Shown: positions 7,901-16,403 of the stretch, one piece after another
Numbering within the stretch: position 1 is the first letter of the stretch
Layout: every line of letters begins with the position of its first letter
Origin: Mesorhizobium sp.
Lineage (GTDB): Bacteria; Pseudomonadota; Alphaproteobacteria; Rhizobiales; Rhizobiaceae
DNA length: 40,082 bases
Assembly: GCA_004020365.1 (NCBI GenBank)
Contig: SAQR01000003.1
Span: forward strand, 282,471 to 322,552
Reading direction: 5' to 3'
The notes under the pieces: model-generated
The model's database searches: none
What the model saw: the letters and a program-made list of their open reading frames with translations, nothing else
Told to the model about the DNA's origin: nothing
Position numbers and translations under genes: made by a program

Positions 7901-9676
7901 TCAGCCCTTCGGAGCGGGCGCCGGTTCGGGCTTGACCTTCGGGGTTTCCTGCGCCGTGTTGGATTCGATCGGCGGCAGGCCCTTCAGCAGTTTCTGCTGC
8001 AAGGCGGCGAGCACGCCGGGATCCGGCTTCAGGTCGCGGGCCTGGTTCCACTGGAAGGTGGCTTCCAATTTGCGGCCGACGCGCCAATAGGCATCGCCGA
8101 GGTGATCGTTGAGCACCGGATCTTCCGGCTTCAACGAAACGGCACGTTCCAATTCGCGCACCGCATCGTCGAACCGGCCAAGGCGGAAATAGGCCCAGCC
8201 CAGCGAATCGACGATGTAGCCGTCGCTCGGCCTGAGCTCGACGGCCTTCTGAATCATCTGAAGGCCTTCCTCGAGGTTGATGTTCATGTCCACCCAGGAA
8301 TAGCCAAGATAGTTGAGGACCTGCGGCTGGTCGGGGAACAATTCCAGCGCCTTGCGAAAATTCGGCTCGGCCTTCGGCCACTCCTTCAGTCGCTCATAGG
8401 CGATGCCGCGCTGGTAGAAAATGTTCCAGTCGGCGCGGGTCGGGGCCTTCAGCATCGCCACCGCCTTGTCATAGAGATCGGCCGCGGAGCGGAAATCCTC
8501 CTTTGAGGCATAGACGCCACCGAGCGCCTGATAGGCGCGCATGTCGTCGGGACGCGCTTCGACGAGAGCCTTCAGATGGGCGATGGCCTCGTCATAGCGG
8601 TCGAGATCTGCAAGGTTGAGGCCGAGTTGCAGTTCCGAAAGCGTCTTCAGCGGCGAACTGGCCGGGATGCGGCGGTAGAAGGCGATGGCGCCCTCGCCGT
8701 CCTTCAACTGCTCGGAGACGGCGGCGAGCTGGACGAGGGCCGCGTCGCTGTCGGGCCTCAGTGCCAGGGCATATTGCAGATACAGGCGGACGAACGGCTC
8801 ACCGCCGCCGCGATTGAGCGCGGTGGCAAGATCGAGCAGGATTTCCGAGGCGCCGTCGGACGGGCCGGCAACGAAGGGTTCGATCTTCTCGCCTTTGGTG
8901 ATCCTGTCGCGAAGCGCTGATATCTCGACCTTGCCGGGGGCAAATGCGTCGGCCTGATCGAGCACGGACAGCGCCTTGTCCTTGTCGCCCTTGCGGGCAA
9001 GGAAGGAGGCATAGGCCTGCGCATTGCGCATCCAGGTTTCGGGCGCGGCGGCGCCGGTCGCGGTGTCCTGCAAGGTGGCGGCGTAGATCGCATCCGCCTT
9101 TTCGGGCAGGCCCGAGGCATCGGCGATAAGCGCGCGATGGAAGGATTTGAAGAGGCCGAACCAGTCCGGGCCCTGCAGTCTGTCGATGGAGGCCATGGCC
9201 TCGCCGGGGTCGCCGGCGCCCTGCTTGGCCCAGCCGGTCATGACGCCGGAGATCAGGCGGTCGAGATCGGATTCGAGCGAAAGCTTGAGCCAGTATTCGG
9301 CCTTGGAAAAGTCCTTCTTGTGAAAGGAGCCGACGGCCAGCGCCAGGCGCGAGAACCGCTCGACGTCGGGAACCGTCTTGAGCTTGTCGGCATAGACCAG
9401 GGATTCTTCGAATCGCCCTTGCGCGATCAGCGAAAGCATCAGGCTTTGCTGCAGCGAGGTATCCCCGGGAGCGAAGGCGAGCGCCTGCTTGTAGTAGGCG
9501 ATGGCGCTGTCGAGATCGTTGTCGCCTTCGGCGATCCGCGCGGCAAGATAGGCCCCCGAGAACGAGGTGATATTGACTGGCTCGGTGGTCTCTTTGGCAT
9601 AGGCAGGCAGACCGGAGACCGCCATGCCCGTCACAATTGCCAGCCCTGTCAGCCAGCGCGCACATCCTTGCCGCAT
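7901..9676 (-). CDS. Exported TPR-repeat protein
   Basis: A 591-residue tetratricopeptide protein. It starts at ATG 9674-9676 (MRQGCARWLTGLAIVTGMAV, signal peptide ending near AYA) behind AAAGGGA. Longer in-frame starts would bury the signal peptide. TPR-like helices run from about residue 45 (AARIAEGDNDLDSAIAYYKQ) to about 560 and are clearest in the second half, for example GWAYFRLGRFDDAVRELERA. The tail is Pro/Lys rich (PKVKPEPAPAPKG). It is probably a periplasmic or outer-membrane-facing scaffold; no partner is identifiable. It converges on the patatin gene with a 64-base gap. Confidence 0.85.
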   Translation of the reverse strand: MRQGCARWLTGLAIVTGMAVSGLPAYAKETTEPVNITSFSGAYLAARIAEGDNDLDSAIAYYKQALAFAPGDTSLQQSLMLSLIAQGRFEESLVYADKLKTVPDVERFSRLALAVGSFHKKDFSKAEYWLKLSLESDLDRLISGVMTGWAKQGAGDPGEAMASIDRLQGPDWFGLFKSFHRALIADASGLPEKADAIYAATLQDTATGAAAPETWMRNAQAYASFLARKGDKDKALSVLDQADAFAPGKVEISALRDRITKGEKIEPFVAGPSDGASEILLDLATALNRGGGEPFVRLYLQYALALRPDSDAALVQLAAVSEQLKDGEGAIAFYRRIPASSPLKTLSELQLGLNLADLDRYDEAIAHLKALVEARPDDMRAYQALGGVYASKEDFRSAADLYDKAVAMLKAPTRADWNIFYQRGIAYERLKEWPKAEPNFRKALELFPDQPQVLNYLGYSWVDMNINLEEGLQMIQKAVELRPSDGYIVDSLGWAYFRLGRFDDAVRELERAVSLKPEDPVLNDHLGDAYWRVGRKLEATFQWNQARDLKPDPGVLAALQQKLLKGLPPIESNTAQETPKVKPEPAPAPKG

Positions 9677-10007
9677 CGTATCCCTTTCAGTCGAAGCCAT
9701 GCCCGCATCAACGGGATCGCCGTTGACTCGATCTTTTCCAGGCAAAGCATGGCCTTTTTGGGGTGCGGCTTCAACCCGGCCCGAATTCACAATCGGGTAA
9801 TGCTATCAAAAACCACTGGGAAAGGCGCCCAATTGCCAGCGTCGACCGCGCTTTGCCGGCCGGGCGGGCTGCCGGCCCGTCCCGCTGCAGCACCGGCACC
9901 GCGATGCCGTAAGCGATCCGTAAGCGGCGGGCGTCGATAGTTTCCGCAACGGAATGACGCGTGGAACCGTGCAGATGGATGCCATTGCTTCGCCCAGGAA
10001 GATGCCG
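9677..10007. other. Divergent intergenic region, TPR gene / LuxR-type gene
   Basis: 331 bases between the TPR start and the preferred LuxR start. It includes an upstream extension of the LuxR frame (possible starts at 9954 and 9975). Promoters for both genes should be here, but I see no convincing -35/-10 pair, RNA gene or repeat. Confidence 0.4.
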
Positions 10008-11123
10008 ATGCTGGACATGACGCAGGACCAGCAGGCCTTCGCCATCGTCGATCTTATCTACGAAGCAGCGTTCGCGGCCGAGCTGTGGCCGGAGGTATTG
10101 GCGGCGGCAAGCGCGATCTCCCGCTCAGCAAACGGCGCGATCTTTGTAGTCAGCGATCATTCGCCGGTCCGCGCCATCACCGAAACGCATGTCCAGCCCT
10201 TGCTCGCCGAGTTCATGAAGGGGGACACCTGGCGGTTTTCCGAGAGCGTGAAGCGCATGTGCGCCACGCAGCCAGCAAGCTTTGTACGGGTCGATGATTT
10301 CATCACCTGCGAGGAGATCGAGCACGATCCCGATCGCAAAAGTGCCACCGCGTTTGGCATCGGGCCGCATCTATGCACAGCCATCCCGATGCCTGGCGGC
10401 GAGCTTGTCCTTTTTGTCTTCCAGCGCTGGCTGAAGGACGGGCGTTATGACCAGGCCGCAATCAATCTGTTGAATGGACTGCGTCCGCACCTCGCACGGG
10501 CCAGCCTTGTCGCCGGGCGCCTGGGTCTGGAACGGGCCAGGACCGCCGTATCCATTCTCCGGGAAATCGGGCTGCCGGCCGCAATCATGAGTGGATCGGG
10601 CATGAGTGGATCGGGCCGTGTGCTGACGGCCAATCGGTTTTTCGAAGACATGGCGGACGTCTTCCTTCCCACAGCCCATGGCGGCATGGTGATTGCCGAT
10701 CAAACTGCAAACGCACTTTTCCAGCAGGGCATCGCGCAGAACCGGGATGACCGCGTCGTGCGATCCATCCCGGTTGCGGCCATCAAACGGCGGCCCGCGC
10801 TGGTCGTTCAGCTGTTGCCGCTCTGCCGCGCTGCGCACGATATTTTTTCGGGTGCGGATGTACTCGTTGTCGCAACCACGGTCGGTACCGGCGCCACTGT
10901 CCCGTCGCCCAATGTCCTTTCAGGCCTGTTCGACCTGACGCCGGCGGAAGCCCGGCTCGCGGTCGAGCTGGCCTCCGGCCATTCGGTGCAGGAGGCGGCG
11001 ATGGAAATCGGCATCGCCGTCAAATCGGCCCGCACCTATCTCGAGAGAATCTTCCGGAAAACCGAAACCTGCCGTCAGAGCGAGCTCGTGGCGCTGCTGA
11101 AGAGCGCGTGGTCGTTTTCATGA
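10008..11123 (+). CDS. LuxR-family helix-turn-helix regulator
   Basis: About 371 residues with a C-terminal LuxR/GerE-type HTH (about residues 308-365): LTPAEARLAVELASGHSVQE, AAMEIGIAVKSARTYLERIF and a closing RQSELVALL. The N-terminal 300 residues are a sensory-type region of no named family, beginning DQQAFAIVDLIYEAAF, typical of Mesorhizobium orphan LuxR proteins. It lacks an obvious autoinducer-binding signature and there is no LuxI gene nearby. Start: ATG 10008 has AGGAAG six bases upstream; 9954, 9975, 10002 and 10017 are in-frame alternatives. A perfect 15-bp tandem duplication inside the gene gives MSGSGMSGSG. Probably a cytoplasmic transcription factor; target unknown. Confidence 0.82.
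   Translation: MLDMTQDQQAFAIVDLIYEAAFAAELWPEVLAAASAISRSANGAIFVVSDHSPVRAITETHVQPLLAEFMKGDTWRFSESVKRMCATQPASFVRVDDFITCEEIEHDPDRKSATAFGIGPHLCTAIPMPGGELVLFVFQRWLKDGRYDQAAINLLNGLRPHLARASLVAGRLGLERARTAVSILREIGLPAAIMSGSGMSGSGRVLTANRFFEDMADVFLPTAHGGMVIADQTANALFQQGIAQNRDDRVVRSIPVAAIKRRPALVVQLLPLCRAAHDIFSGADVLVVATTVGTGATVPSPNVLSGLFDLTPAEARLAVELASGHSVQEAAMEIGIAVKSARTYLERIFRKTETCRQSELVALLKSAWSFS
10587..10616 (+). repeat. Perfect 15-bp tandem duplication in the LuxR-type gene
   Basis: ATGAGTGGATCGGGC occurs twice head to tail (10587-10601, 10602-10616), encoding MSGSG twice. The in-frame length suggests a slippage event in a tolerant linker. Confidence 0.9.
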
Positions 11124-11267
11124 TCTCGACAGTTTGCCGGGCGCGCTGACCGTCACCGAGCCCTGCCCTACTTGCTGACCATGCTGCTGCGGAACGTGCA
11201 TGATTTCACCGCCGCAATTCCAAAAACAACGGCCGGCGCGGCGCTGGCCAGACGTCGGCGATATCTT

Positions 11268-12284
11268 TCAATTCACCCGACTGATGCAGAAATCGATGAC
11301 GTCGAGCAGCGCCGATTTCTGCGGCGTCGCTTCAAGCGGTGCCAGCGCGTCGCGGGCGATCTCGCCGAAATGGCCGGCGCGCCCGATGGTGTCGGCGATA
11401 GCGCCGTGGCGGGTCATCAATCCGATCGCCTTTTCCAGCTCGGCGTCATCGGTGATATTGTCCTCGATGGCGCGCTTCCAGAAGCTGCGTTCGGCCTTGG
11501 TGCCGCGCCGGTAGGCGAGGATCACCGGCAGCGTCACCTTGCCTTCGCGAAAGTCGTCGCCGACATTCTTGCCCAGATCCTTGCTGGTGCCGCCATAATC
11601 CAGTGCATCGTCGATCAGCTGGAAGGCAAGGCCGAGATTCATGCCATAGGAGCGCAGCGCCGCGCGATCGTTTCGCGTCGCCTGGGCGATGACCGGACCG
11701 ACCTCGGCGGCGGCCGAGAACAGGGCCGCGGTCTTGGCCTTGATCACCGCGAAATGCTCATCCTCCGTGGTTTCGAGGTTCTTGGCGGCGGCGAGTTGCA
11801 TCACCTCGCCCTCGGCAATGATCGAGGCGGCGCTGGACAGGATGTCGAGCGCTTCCAGCGAACCGACATCGACCATCATGCGGAAAGCCTGGCCAAGCAG
11901 GAAATCGCCGACCAGCACGCTCGCCTGGTTGCCCCAGATCATGCGGGCGGTCTTCTTGCCGCGCCGCATGCCGCTCTCGTCGACGACATCGTCGTGAAGC
12001 AGCGTGGCGGTGTGCATGAACTCGACTGATGTGGCGAGCTTGACATGGCCCTCGCCGGAATAGCCGAACATCTGCGCTGAGGCGAGCGTCAGCATCGGCC
12101 TCAGCCGCTTGCCACCCGAAGAGATCAGGTGGTTGGCAATTTCGGGGATCATCTCGACGTCGGAACCGGCCTTCGACAGGATCAATTTGTTGACGCGCCC
12201 CATATCGGCCGAAGTCAGGTCGATGAGATCCTTAATGGACGCGGCTTCCCGCTTCCCGTTTTCGATGTTGAGAACGACACCCAC
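11268..12284 (-). CDS. Long-chain all-trans polyprenyl diphosphate synthase
   Basis: A 338-residue E-type prenyl elongase that adds isopentenyl units to an allylic diphosphate, here very likely for the ubiquinone side chain. It shows both aspartate-rich motifs, DDVVD (108-112) in LLHDDVVDES and DDALD (225-229) in LIDDALDY, plus SSGGKRLRPML and the lysine-bearing DFREGKVTLP. The start is taken as GTG 12282-12284 (VGVVLNIENGKREAAS), with GGGAG seven bases upstream; the further upstream frame is unrelated. Rhizobia make UQ-10, so decaprenyl synthase (DdsA) is likely, but chain length cannot be read reliably and IspB/octaprenyl annotation is common. Separated from the plus-strand DUF2007 run by the SnoaL/AraC pair. 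Confidence 0.92.
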   Translation of the reverse strand: MGVVLNIENGKREAASIKDLIDLTSADMGRVNKLILSKAGSDVEMIPEIANHLISSGGKRLRPMLTLASAQMFGYSGEGHVKLATSVEFMHTATLLHDDVVDESGMRRGKKTARMIWGNQASVLVGDFLLGQAFRMMVDVGSLEALDILSSAASIIAEGEVMQLAAAKNLETTEDEHFAVIKAKTAALFSAAAEVGPVIAQATRNDRAALRSYGMNLGLAFQLIDDALDYGGTSKDLGKNVGDDFREGKVTLPVILAYRRGTKAERSFWKRAIEDNITDDAELEKAIGLMTRHGAIADTIGRAGHFGEIARDALAPLEATPQKSALLDVIDFCISRVN

Positions 12285-12481
12285 GACAAACTCCCGTCCT
12301 ATGTCACGCGCACGACGGCACCCCGATACCGCCGCAGACTCTAGGGCGCTACCCACAGGCACGGCAAGAGGCGATTTGGCGCGGTGTCGTAAGCAGACGA
12401 GTTGTCCGGTTGATCTGCAGCGAACGGGAGGCTGGGATGAGACGGGCAGCCTGGCTACCGGAGCGCCTGATGCAGCCCTTG

Positions 12482-12904
12482 TCAGGCGCACCCTTGCCGC
12501 CCAAGAGCCCCTGGATCAACGCCCCAGAAGGCGTCTTCCTGCTCGGGGTCGGAAGAGAACAGCCACACTTCGACGATCTTGCCGTCCTTGATGCGCAGGA
12601 CGTCGATGCCAGACTGCGACAGTTTCAGGCCGCCGTGCTCGCCGGCGAACTCGAGGTCAATCGCCACCAGATCGCCATTGGTGAGGTACCGATTGACCTT
12701 GGTGATGGCGAAACTGCCGCCCGAAGCCTCCATCATGCCCCCCAGCATCGCCCCAAGCTCGGCCATGCCGTTCTTGGCGCCGGAAAATCGGTTGTTTCCA
12801 GGCTGATGCCAGACAATTTCGGATGCAAGGATCCTGCCGAGGGCGGCCTGATCGCCCGATTGGACAGCTTTGAAATAATTCTTCGCGATATCGATATTGC
12901 TCAT
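12482..12904 (-). CDS. SnoaL-like / NTF2-fold protein
   Basis: A 140-residue single-domain protein of the NTF2/SnoaL superfamily. The N-terminal helix MSNIDIAKNYFKAVQSGDQ, the strand block EIVWHQPGNNRFSG and the late DVLRIKDGKIVEVWLF are typical. Members are small-molecule isomerases, hydrolases or ligand-binding proteins; the substrate is not readable. No signal peptide, so cytoplasmic. It is divergent from the AraC-type regulator at 13112, sharing a 207-base region with an inverted repeat, so regulation by that protein is likely. Confidence 0.85.
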   Translation of the reverse strand: MSNIDIAKNYFKAVQSGDQAALGRILASEIVWHQPGNNRFSGAKNGMAELGAMLGGMMEASGGSFAITKVNRYLTNGDLVAIDLEFAGEHGGLKLSQSGIDVLRIKDGKIVEVWLFSSDPEQEDAFWGVDPGALGRQGCA

Positions 12905-13033
12905 CTTTTACCTCTGCTGCTTTGCGTTGACGCGACAGGCATCTCCAACCGCGCCCACCGAACCGATACTTTCCGGATCGGGATCGGTCTCAACGTTCCT
13001 GAAGAAGCCGATGGCGGATAACTATGCGAACTT

Positions 13034-13063
13034 TGTGCCAGACTCTCGGTTGAATCTGGCGCA
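13034..13063. promoter_or_regulatory. Candidate operator: 12-bp imperfect inverted repeat
   Basis: TGTGCCAGACTC (13034-13045), a six-base spacer, then GAATCTGGCGCA (13052-13063): 10 of 12 positions pair. It lies in the divergent SnoaL/AraC region, about 50 bases upstream of the AraC start. Role as a regulator site is inferred from position and symmetry only. Confidence 0.45.
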
Positions 13064-13111
13064 TTTCAGATAGATATTGGACATTCTGGAGTTTGCGCGC
13101 GGGAGTTCGCC

Positions 13112-13996
13112 ATGGGGATGCCTTCAGCGAATCTCACATGGCTGGGCTACACACCCTCCGGCCGCATGCTCGACGTGGAAATCTTCCCATTTTCCGACAT
13201 TCGTCGCCGATCACCGCCGGCAAAGGTGCGGGCGACGCATCGCTACGACTTCCACATGCTGCTTCTGGTGACCGAGGGGGCGCCGAGGCAAATCGTTGAC
13301 TTCGAACCGGTGAGCTGTTCGCCCGGGTCGGTCCTGGTATTGCGCCCGGGCCAGGTGCACAGTTTTGGCTACGAAATACAGTGGGAAGGCTGGCTGATCC
13401 TCTTCCGTTCGGACTTCCTGCCAACCGCCTCCGAGATCGCCTCGGACCTCCTGCCTGGACGCATGCTCGACCGCATGCCGGACCATCTTGTGCTGGACGA
13501 ACGGGATTTTCGCGCGACTTCCGAGGCGATCGTCACCATGGCAGCCGACGCTCGGGCCGATGCGGCGCCGGTCGAGGTCGTTCACGCACTCCTCAGGCAT
13601 CAGCTATGCATGCTTATCTTGCGACTTGACCTGCTCAGCGGCAGGCAGCGCGCCGCTGCCACCCGCCACAAACCCGCCTTGAACCGGTTTGCGAGGTTTC
13701 AGGAATTGCTGGAAGCGAACTTTGCCGGTTGGCACCAGGTCGGCCCTTATGCCGACGCGCTCGGCTGCACGCAAAAGAGTCTCAATCGGGCGACGAGAGA
13801 GGCGGCGGGGCTCAGCGCTAAGAACTGCATTGCACGGCGCATTGCACTCGAGGCCAAGCGGCTCCTCGCGCATACGGATCGGCCGGTCTACCTGATCGCT
13901 GAGGGCCTCGGCTTTGACGAGGCTACCAACTTTTCCAAGTTCTTCCGAGCGAATGTCGGACAGGCTCCGGCTGAATTTCGGGCTGCTTTCCGCTGA
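13112..13996 (+). CDS. AraC-family transcriptional regulator
   Basis: A 294-residue regulator with an N-terminal cupin-type sensor (about residues 30-110, with THRYDFHMLLLVTEG, SPGSVLVLRPGQVHSFGY and WEGWLILFRSDFL) and a C-terminal double HTH (about 195-294). The HTH half includes YADALGCTQKSLNRATREAA, then LIAEGLGFDEATNFSKFF and a closing GQAPAEFRAAFR. The sensor layout matches AraC proteins that bind small effectors. The ATG at 13112 is preceded by GGGAG at six bases. It is divergent from the SnoaL-like gene, its most likely target. The pair interrupts an otherwise housekeeping neighbourhood, so it may have arrived by transfer. Confidence 0.9.
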   Translation: MGMPSANLTWLGYTPSGRMLDVEIFPFSDIRRRSPPAKVRATHRYDFHMLLLVTEGAPRQIVDFEPVSCSPGSVLVLRPGQVHSFGYEIQWEGWLILFRSDFLPTASEIASDLLPGRMLDRMPDHLVLDERDFRATSEAIVTMAADARADAAPVEVVHALLRHQLCMLILRLDLLSGRQRAAATRHKPALNRFARFQELLEANFAGWHQVGPYADALGCTQKSLNRATREAAGLSAKNCIARRIALEAKRLLAHTDRPVYLIAEGLGFDEATNFSKFFRANVGQAPAEFRAAFR

Positions 13997-14146
13997 ATGA
14001 GCCACCTGCCGGCTCAACGCTCCACATCAGTTTCGCCCGCCGCCTGCCCCATCCCCGCACGGCAGTCTCGCCGTCTTGGTGCGGTCGAGGTGGCGACGGA
14101 AGCCGCCCACATTTACATAGACGCTGCAACCTGCGAGTTTCGTCCG

Positions 14147-14371
14147 ATGATAGAGCTTATCCGCACCAACGACGCCGTGATCATCTCCTTTGTCGAATCG
14201 CTGATGCGCGATGCCGGCATCGGCTGTTTCGTCGCCGACCAGAACATGAGCGTACTCGACGGTTCAATCGGTATCTTGCCGAGGCGCATCATGGTCGAAG
14301 CCGACCAGGTCGATGCGGCGCGGCGCATCCTGACGGATGCCGGCATCGCCAACGAGATGCGCCAGAAGTAA
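14147..14371 (+). CDS. DUF2007 protein
   Basis: A 74-residue protein starting MIELIRTNDAVIISFVESLM and ending RILTDAGIANEMRQK, a full-length match to the DUF2007 family (sometimes called putative signal-transducing protein). The function is unknown; the fold is small alpha/beta. I choose ATG 14147 because the family starts with MIEL and the preceding 50 codons of open frame are unrelated. Its TAA overlaps the next ATG (TAATG at 14369-14373), so it is translationally coupled to the methyltransferase. Confidence 0.85.
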   Translation: MIELIRTNDAVIISFVESLMRDAGIGCFVADQNMSVLDGSIGILPRRIMVEADQVDAARRILTDAGIANEMRQK

Positions 14372-15171
14372 TGTCCGCGGTGCGCGCCACCCTTGTCCAG
14401 GACACGCCGGCCCATACGGTCGATGCTTTCCATCGCGGGCGGTTCTGGCTGGTGCAGCCAAAACAGGCAGGCCATCGCGCCGGCATGGACGCCATGATGC
14501 TGGCGGCTGCCGTGCCGTCCTGCTTCGCCGGGCGCCTTGCCGATTTCGGCGCGGGTGCTGGCGCCGCAGGGCTGGCCGTGCTGTCGCGCTGTCCTGATGC
14601 CGAGGCCGTGCTCATCGAACGGTCTCCGGAAATGGCGGCCTTCGCCGCAGCGACCCTTGCCCACCCCGGCAATGCGCATCTCAACGACCGCGCCTCGGTG
14701 CTCGCCGCCGACGTCGCGCTGTCGGGCCAGGCACGAACCGCCGCCGGGCTTGCCGACAATTCCTTCGAATTCGTCATCATGAACCCGCCCTTCAACGCCG
14801 CCGAGGATCGCGCCACGCCCGACCCGCTCAGGAAGGCGGCGCATGTGATGGAGGACGGGCTGTTCGACAGCTGGATCCGAAGCGCGGCTGCTGTGGTCAG
14901 GCCACGCGGCGGTCTTGCCGTGATTGCCAGGCCCGATCAGCTCGGCGCCATCCTCGATGCGATATCGGGCCGCTTCGGCGACGCCGAGATACTGGCCGTC
15001 CACCCCCGCCCCGAGGCTGCGGCGATCCGCATCGTCGTCAGAGCCATTCTCGGCGCACGCGGAAAGCTGTCGATCCGCCCGCCGCTGATGCTGCACGCGC
15101 AATCCGGTGATGGCCCGACGGAGCGGACCGAGATGATCAATAACGGGATGGCTTCGCTGTTTGGCGACTGA
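14371..15171 (+). CDS. N6-adenine methyltransferase, TrmN6-like
   Basis: A 266-residue SAM-dependent methyltransferase. Motif I is LADFGAGAGAAGL (about 57-69), the acidic ribose contact is in VLIERS, and the catalytic NPPF tetrad (138-141) is in FVIMNPPFNAAED. NPPF with this length and an N-terminal FRGRFWLVQP-like block is typical of tRNA1(Val) adenine-37 N6 methyltransferases (TrmN6/YfiC) and relatives. Exact RNA target is not proven. Starts by one-base overlap with DUF2007, so co-transcribed and coupled. Confidence 0.85.
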   Translation: MSAVRATLVQDTPAHTVDAFHRGRFWLVQPKQAGHRAGMDAMMLAAAVPSCFAGRLADFGAGAGAAGLAVLSRCPDAEAVLIERSPEMAAFAAATLAHPGNAHLNDRASVLAADVALSGQARTAAGLADNSFEFVIMNPPFNAAEDRATPDPLRKAAHVMEDGLFDSWIRSAAAVVRPRGGLAVIARPDQLGAILDAISGRFGDAEILAVHPRPEAAAIRIVVRAILGARGKLSIRPPLMLHAQSGDGPTERTEMINNGMASLFGD

Positions 15172-15256
15172 GCCTTTTTGACCGGCCCGGCGTCGCGGCA
15201 TTGCCGTTGGCCGGCGAATCCCTACATGCCATCAAGCCAATTTGACCGGAGACCCC

Positions 15257-16123
15257 GTGAAACGCTTTCTCAACCGCCTGCTGCCGAAATCCTGGCGCTC
15301 CGACATCGTCACCATTCCCGTCATCCGGCTGCATGGCACCATCATGCCCGGCGGCGGTCCGTTGCGGCCGAGCCTGTCGCTGGCGTCCGCCGCCGGCCCG
15401 ATCGAGAAGGCGTTTTCCTTCGACGCGCCCGCGGTCGCCATCTCGATCAATTCGCCGGGCGGCTCGCCGGTGCAGTCGCGGCTGATCTTCAGACGCATCC
15501 GTGACTTGGCGAGCGAGAAGAACAAAAAGGTTCTGGTCTTCGTCGAAGACGTGGCGGCGTCGGGCGGCTACATGATCGCGGTCGCCGGCGACGAGATCTT
15601 TGCCGACCCGTCCTCCATCGTCGGTTCGATCGGCGTTGTCTCGGCCTCGTTCGGCTTTCCCGAGTTGTTGAAGAAGATCGGCGTCGAGCGCCGCATCCAT
15701 ACGGCCGGCCAGAACAAAGCAGTGCTCGATCCATTCAAGCCAGAGAAGAAGGAAGATATCGAGCGGCTGAAGGCGCTGCAGCTCGAGGTCCACGAGACCT
15801 TCATCGACCTCGTCAAGGACCGGCGCGGGGCCAAGCTCAAGGACGACCCGGACCTATTCACCGGCCTGTTCTGGACAGGCAAGAAGGGACTGGAGCTCGG
15901 ACTTGTCGATGCGCTCGGCGATATGCGCAGCGTGCTGAGGTCCCGTTTCGGGCCAAAAACCCAGCTCAAGCTGATCACGGCGCCGCGTGGCCTGTTCGGC
16001 CGCTTCGGCTGGTTCAGCTCAAGCAGAGGCGGCTTTTCGGCGCCCGAGATCGCCGCTGCTGCCGCTAGCGCCGTGATCGATGCGGCGGAAGAGCGCGCGC
16101 TATGGGCGCGCTTCGGGCTTTGA
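15257..16123 (+). CDS. S49 family serine peptidase (SppA/SohB-like, single domain)
   Basis: A 288-residue single-domain SppA-type protease. The nucleophile is Ser102 in VAASGGYM and the general base Lys154 in AGQNKAVLDPF, the Ser/Lys dyad of the family. INSPGGSPVQS and SIVGSIGVVSASFGF are the other signature blocks. It lacks the N-terminal transmembrane helix of classical SppA, so it may be cytoplasmic or peripherally bound. The start is taken at GTG 15257 (VKRFLNRLLPKSW), preceded by CGGAGA; a TTG five codons upstream is an alternative. Likely role is breakdown of signal peptides or damaged membrane proteins. Confidence 0.9.
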   Translation: MKRFLNRLLPKSWRSDIVTIPVIRLHGTIMPGGGPLRPSLSLASAAGPIEKAFSFDAPAVAISINSPGGSPVQSRLIFRRIRDLASEKNKKVLVFVEDVAASGGYMIAVAGDEIFADPSSIVGSIGVVSASFGFPELLKKIGVERRIHTAGQNKAVLDPFKPEKKEDIERLKALQLEVHETFIDLVKDRRGAKLKDDPDLFTGLFWTGKKGLELGLVDALGDMRSVLRSRFGPKTQLKLITAPRGLFGRFGWFSSSRGGFSAPEIAAAAASAVIDAAEERALWARFGL

Positions 16124-16204
16124 AAACCCGGCGAAAGCGTTTAACTTAAAAGCTTGACCGGCCCGACCGGCGCCGCAGTCGGCCTTGCGAGGGAGGAGTT
16201 TGAC

Positions 16205-16390
16205 ATGCCACAGATCATTTTCTTTATCGCAGTCGGCCTGCTCGCCTATTTCGGCTATCGCTCCTTCGTCAGGGAGGCCGAGCGCGTGACGGCCAAGATA
16301 CGGCGCACCGAAAAGCAGGCTACCAACGGCACAATGGGCACGCTGGTCAGGGACCCGAAGACCGGCGAATACCGCCTGGCCAAGGACTGA
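16205..16390 (+). CDS. Small single-span membrane protein
   Basis: A 61-residue protein: N-terminal transmembrane segment (MPQIIFFIAVGLLAYFGYR), a basic cytoplasmic stretch (REAERVTAKIRRTEKQA) and a C-terminal block LVRDPKTGEYRLAKD. A very good ribosome site GGGAGGAG precedes ATG 16205. The C-terminal phrase DPKTGEYR recurs in conserved rhizobial hypotheticals. No function known. It lies between the S49 peptidase and ispE on the same strand, 13 bases before ispE. Confidence 0.82.
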   Translation: MPQIIFFIAVGLLAYFGYRSFVREAERVTAKIRRTEKQATNGTMGTLVRDPKTGEYRLAKD

Positions 16391-16403
16391 CATCATCCCC
16401 CTC

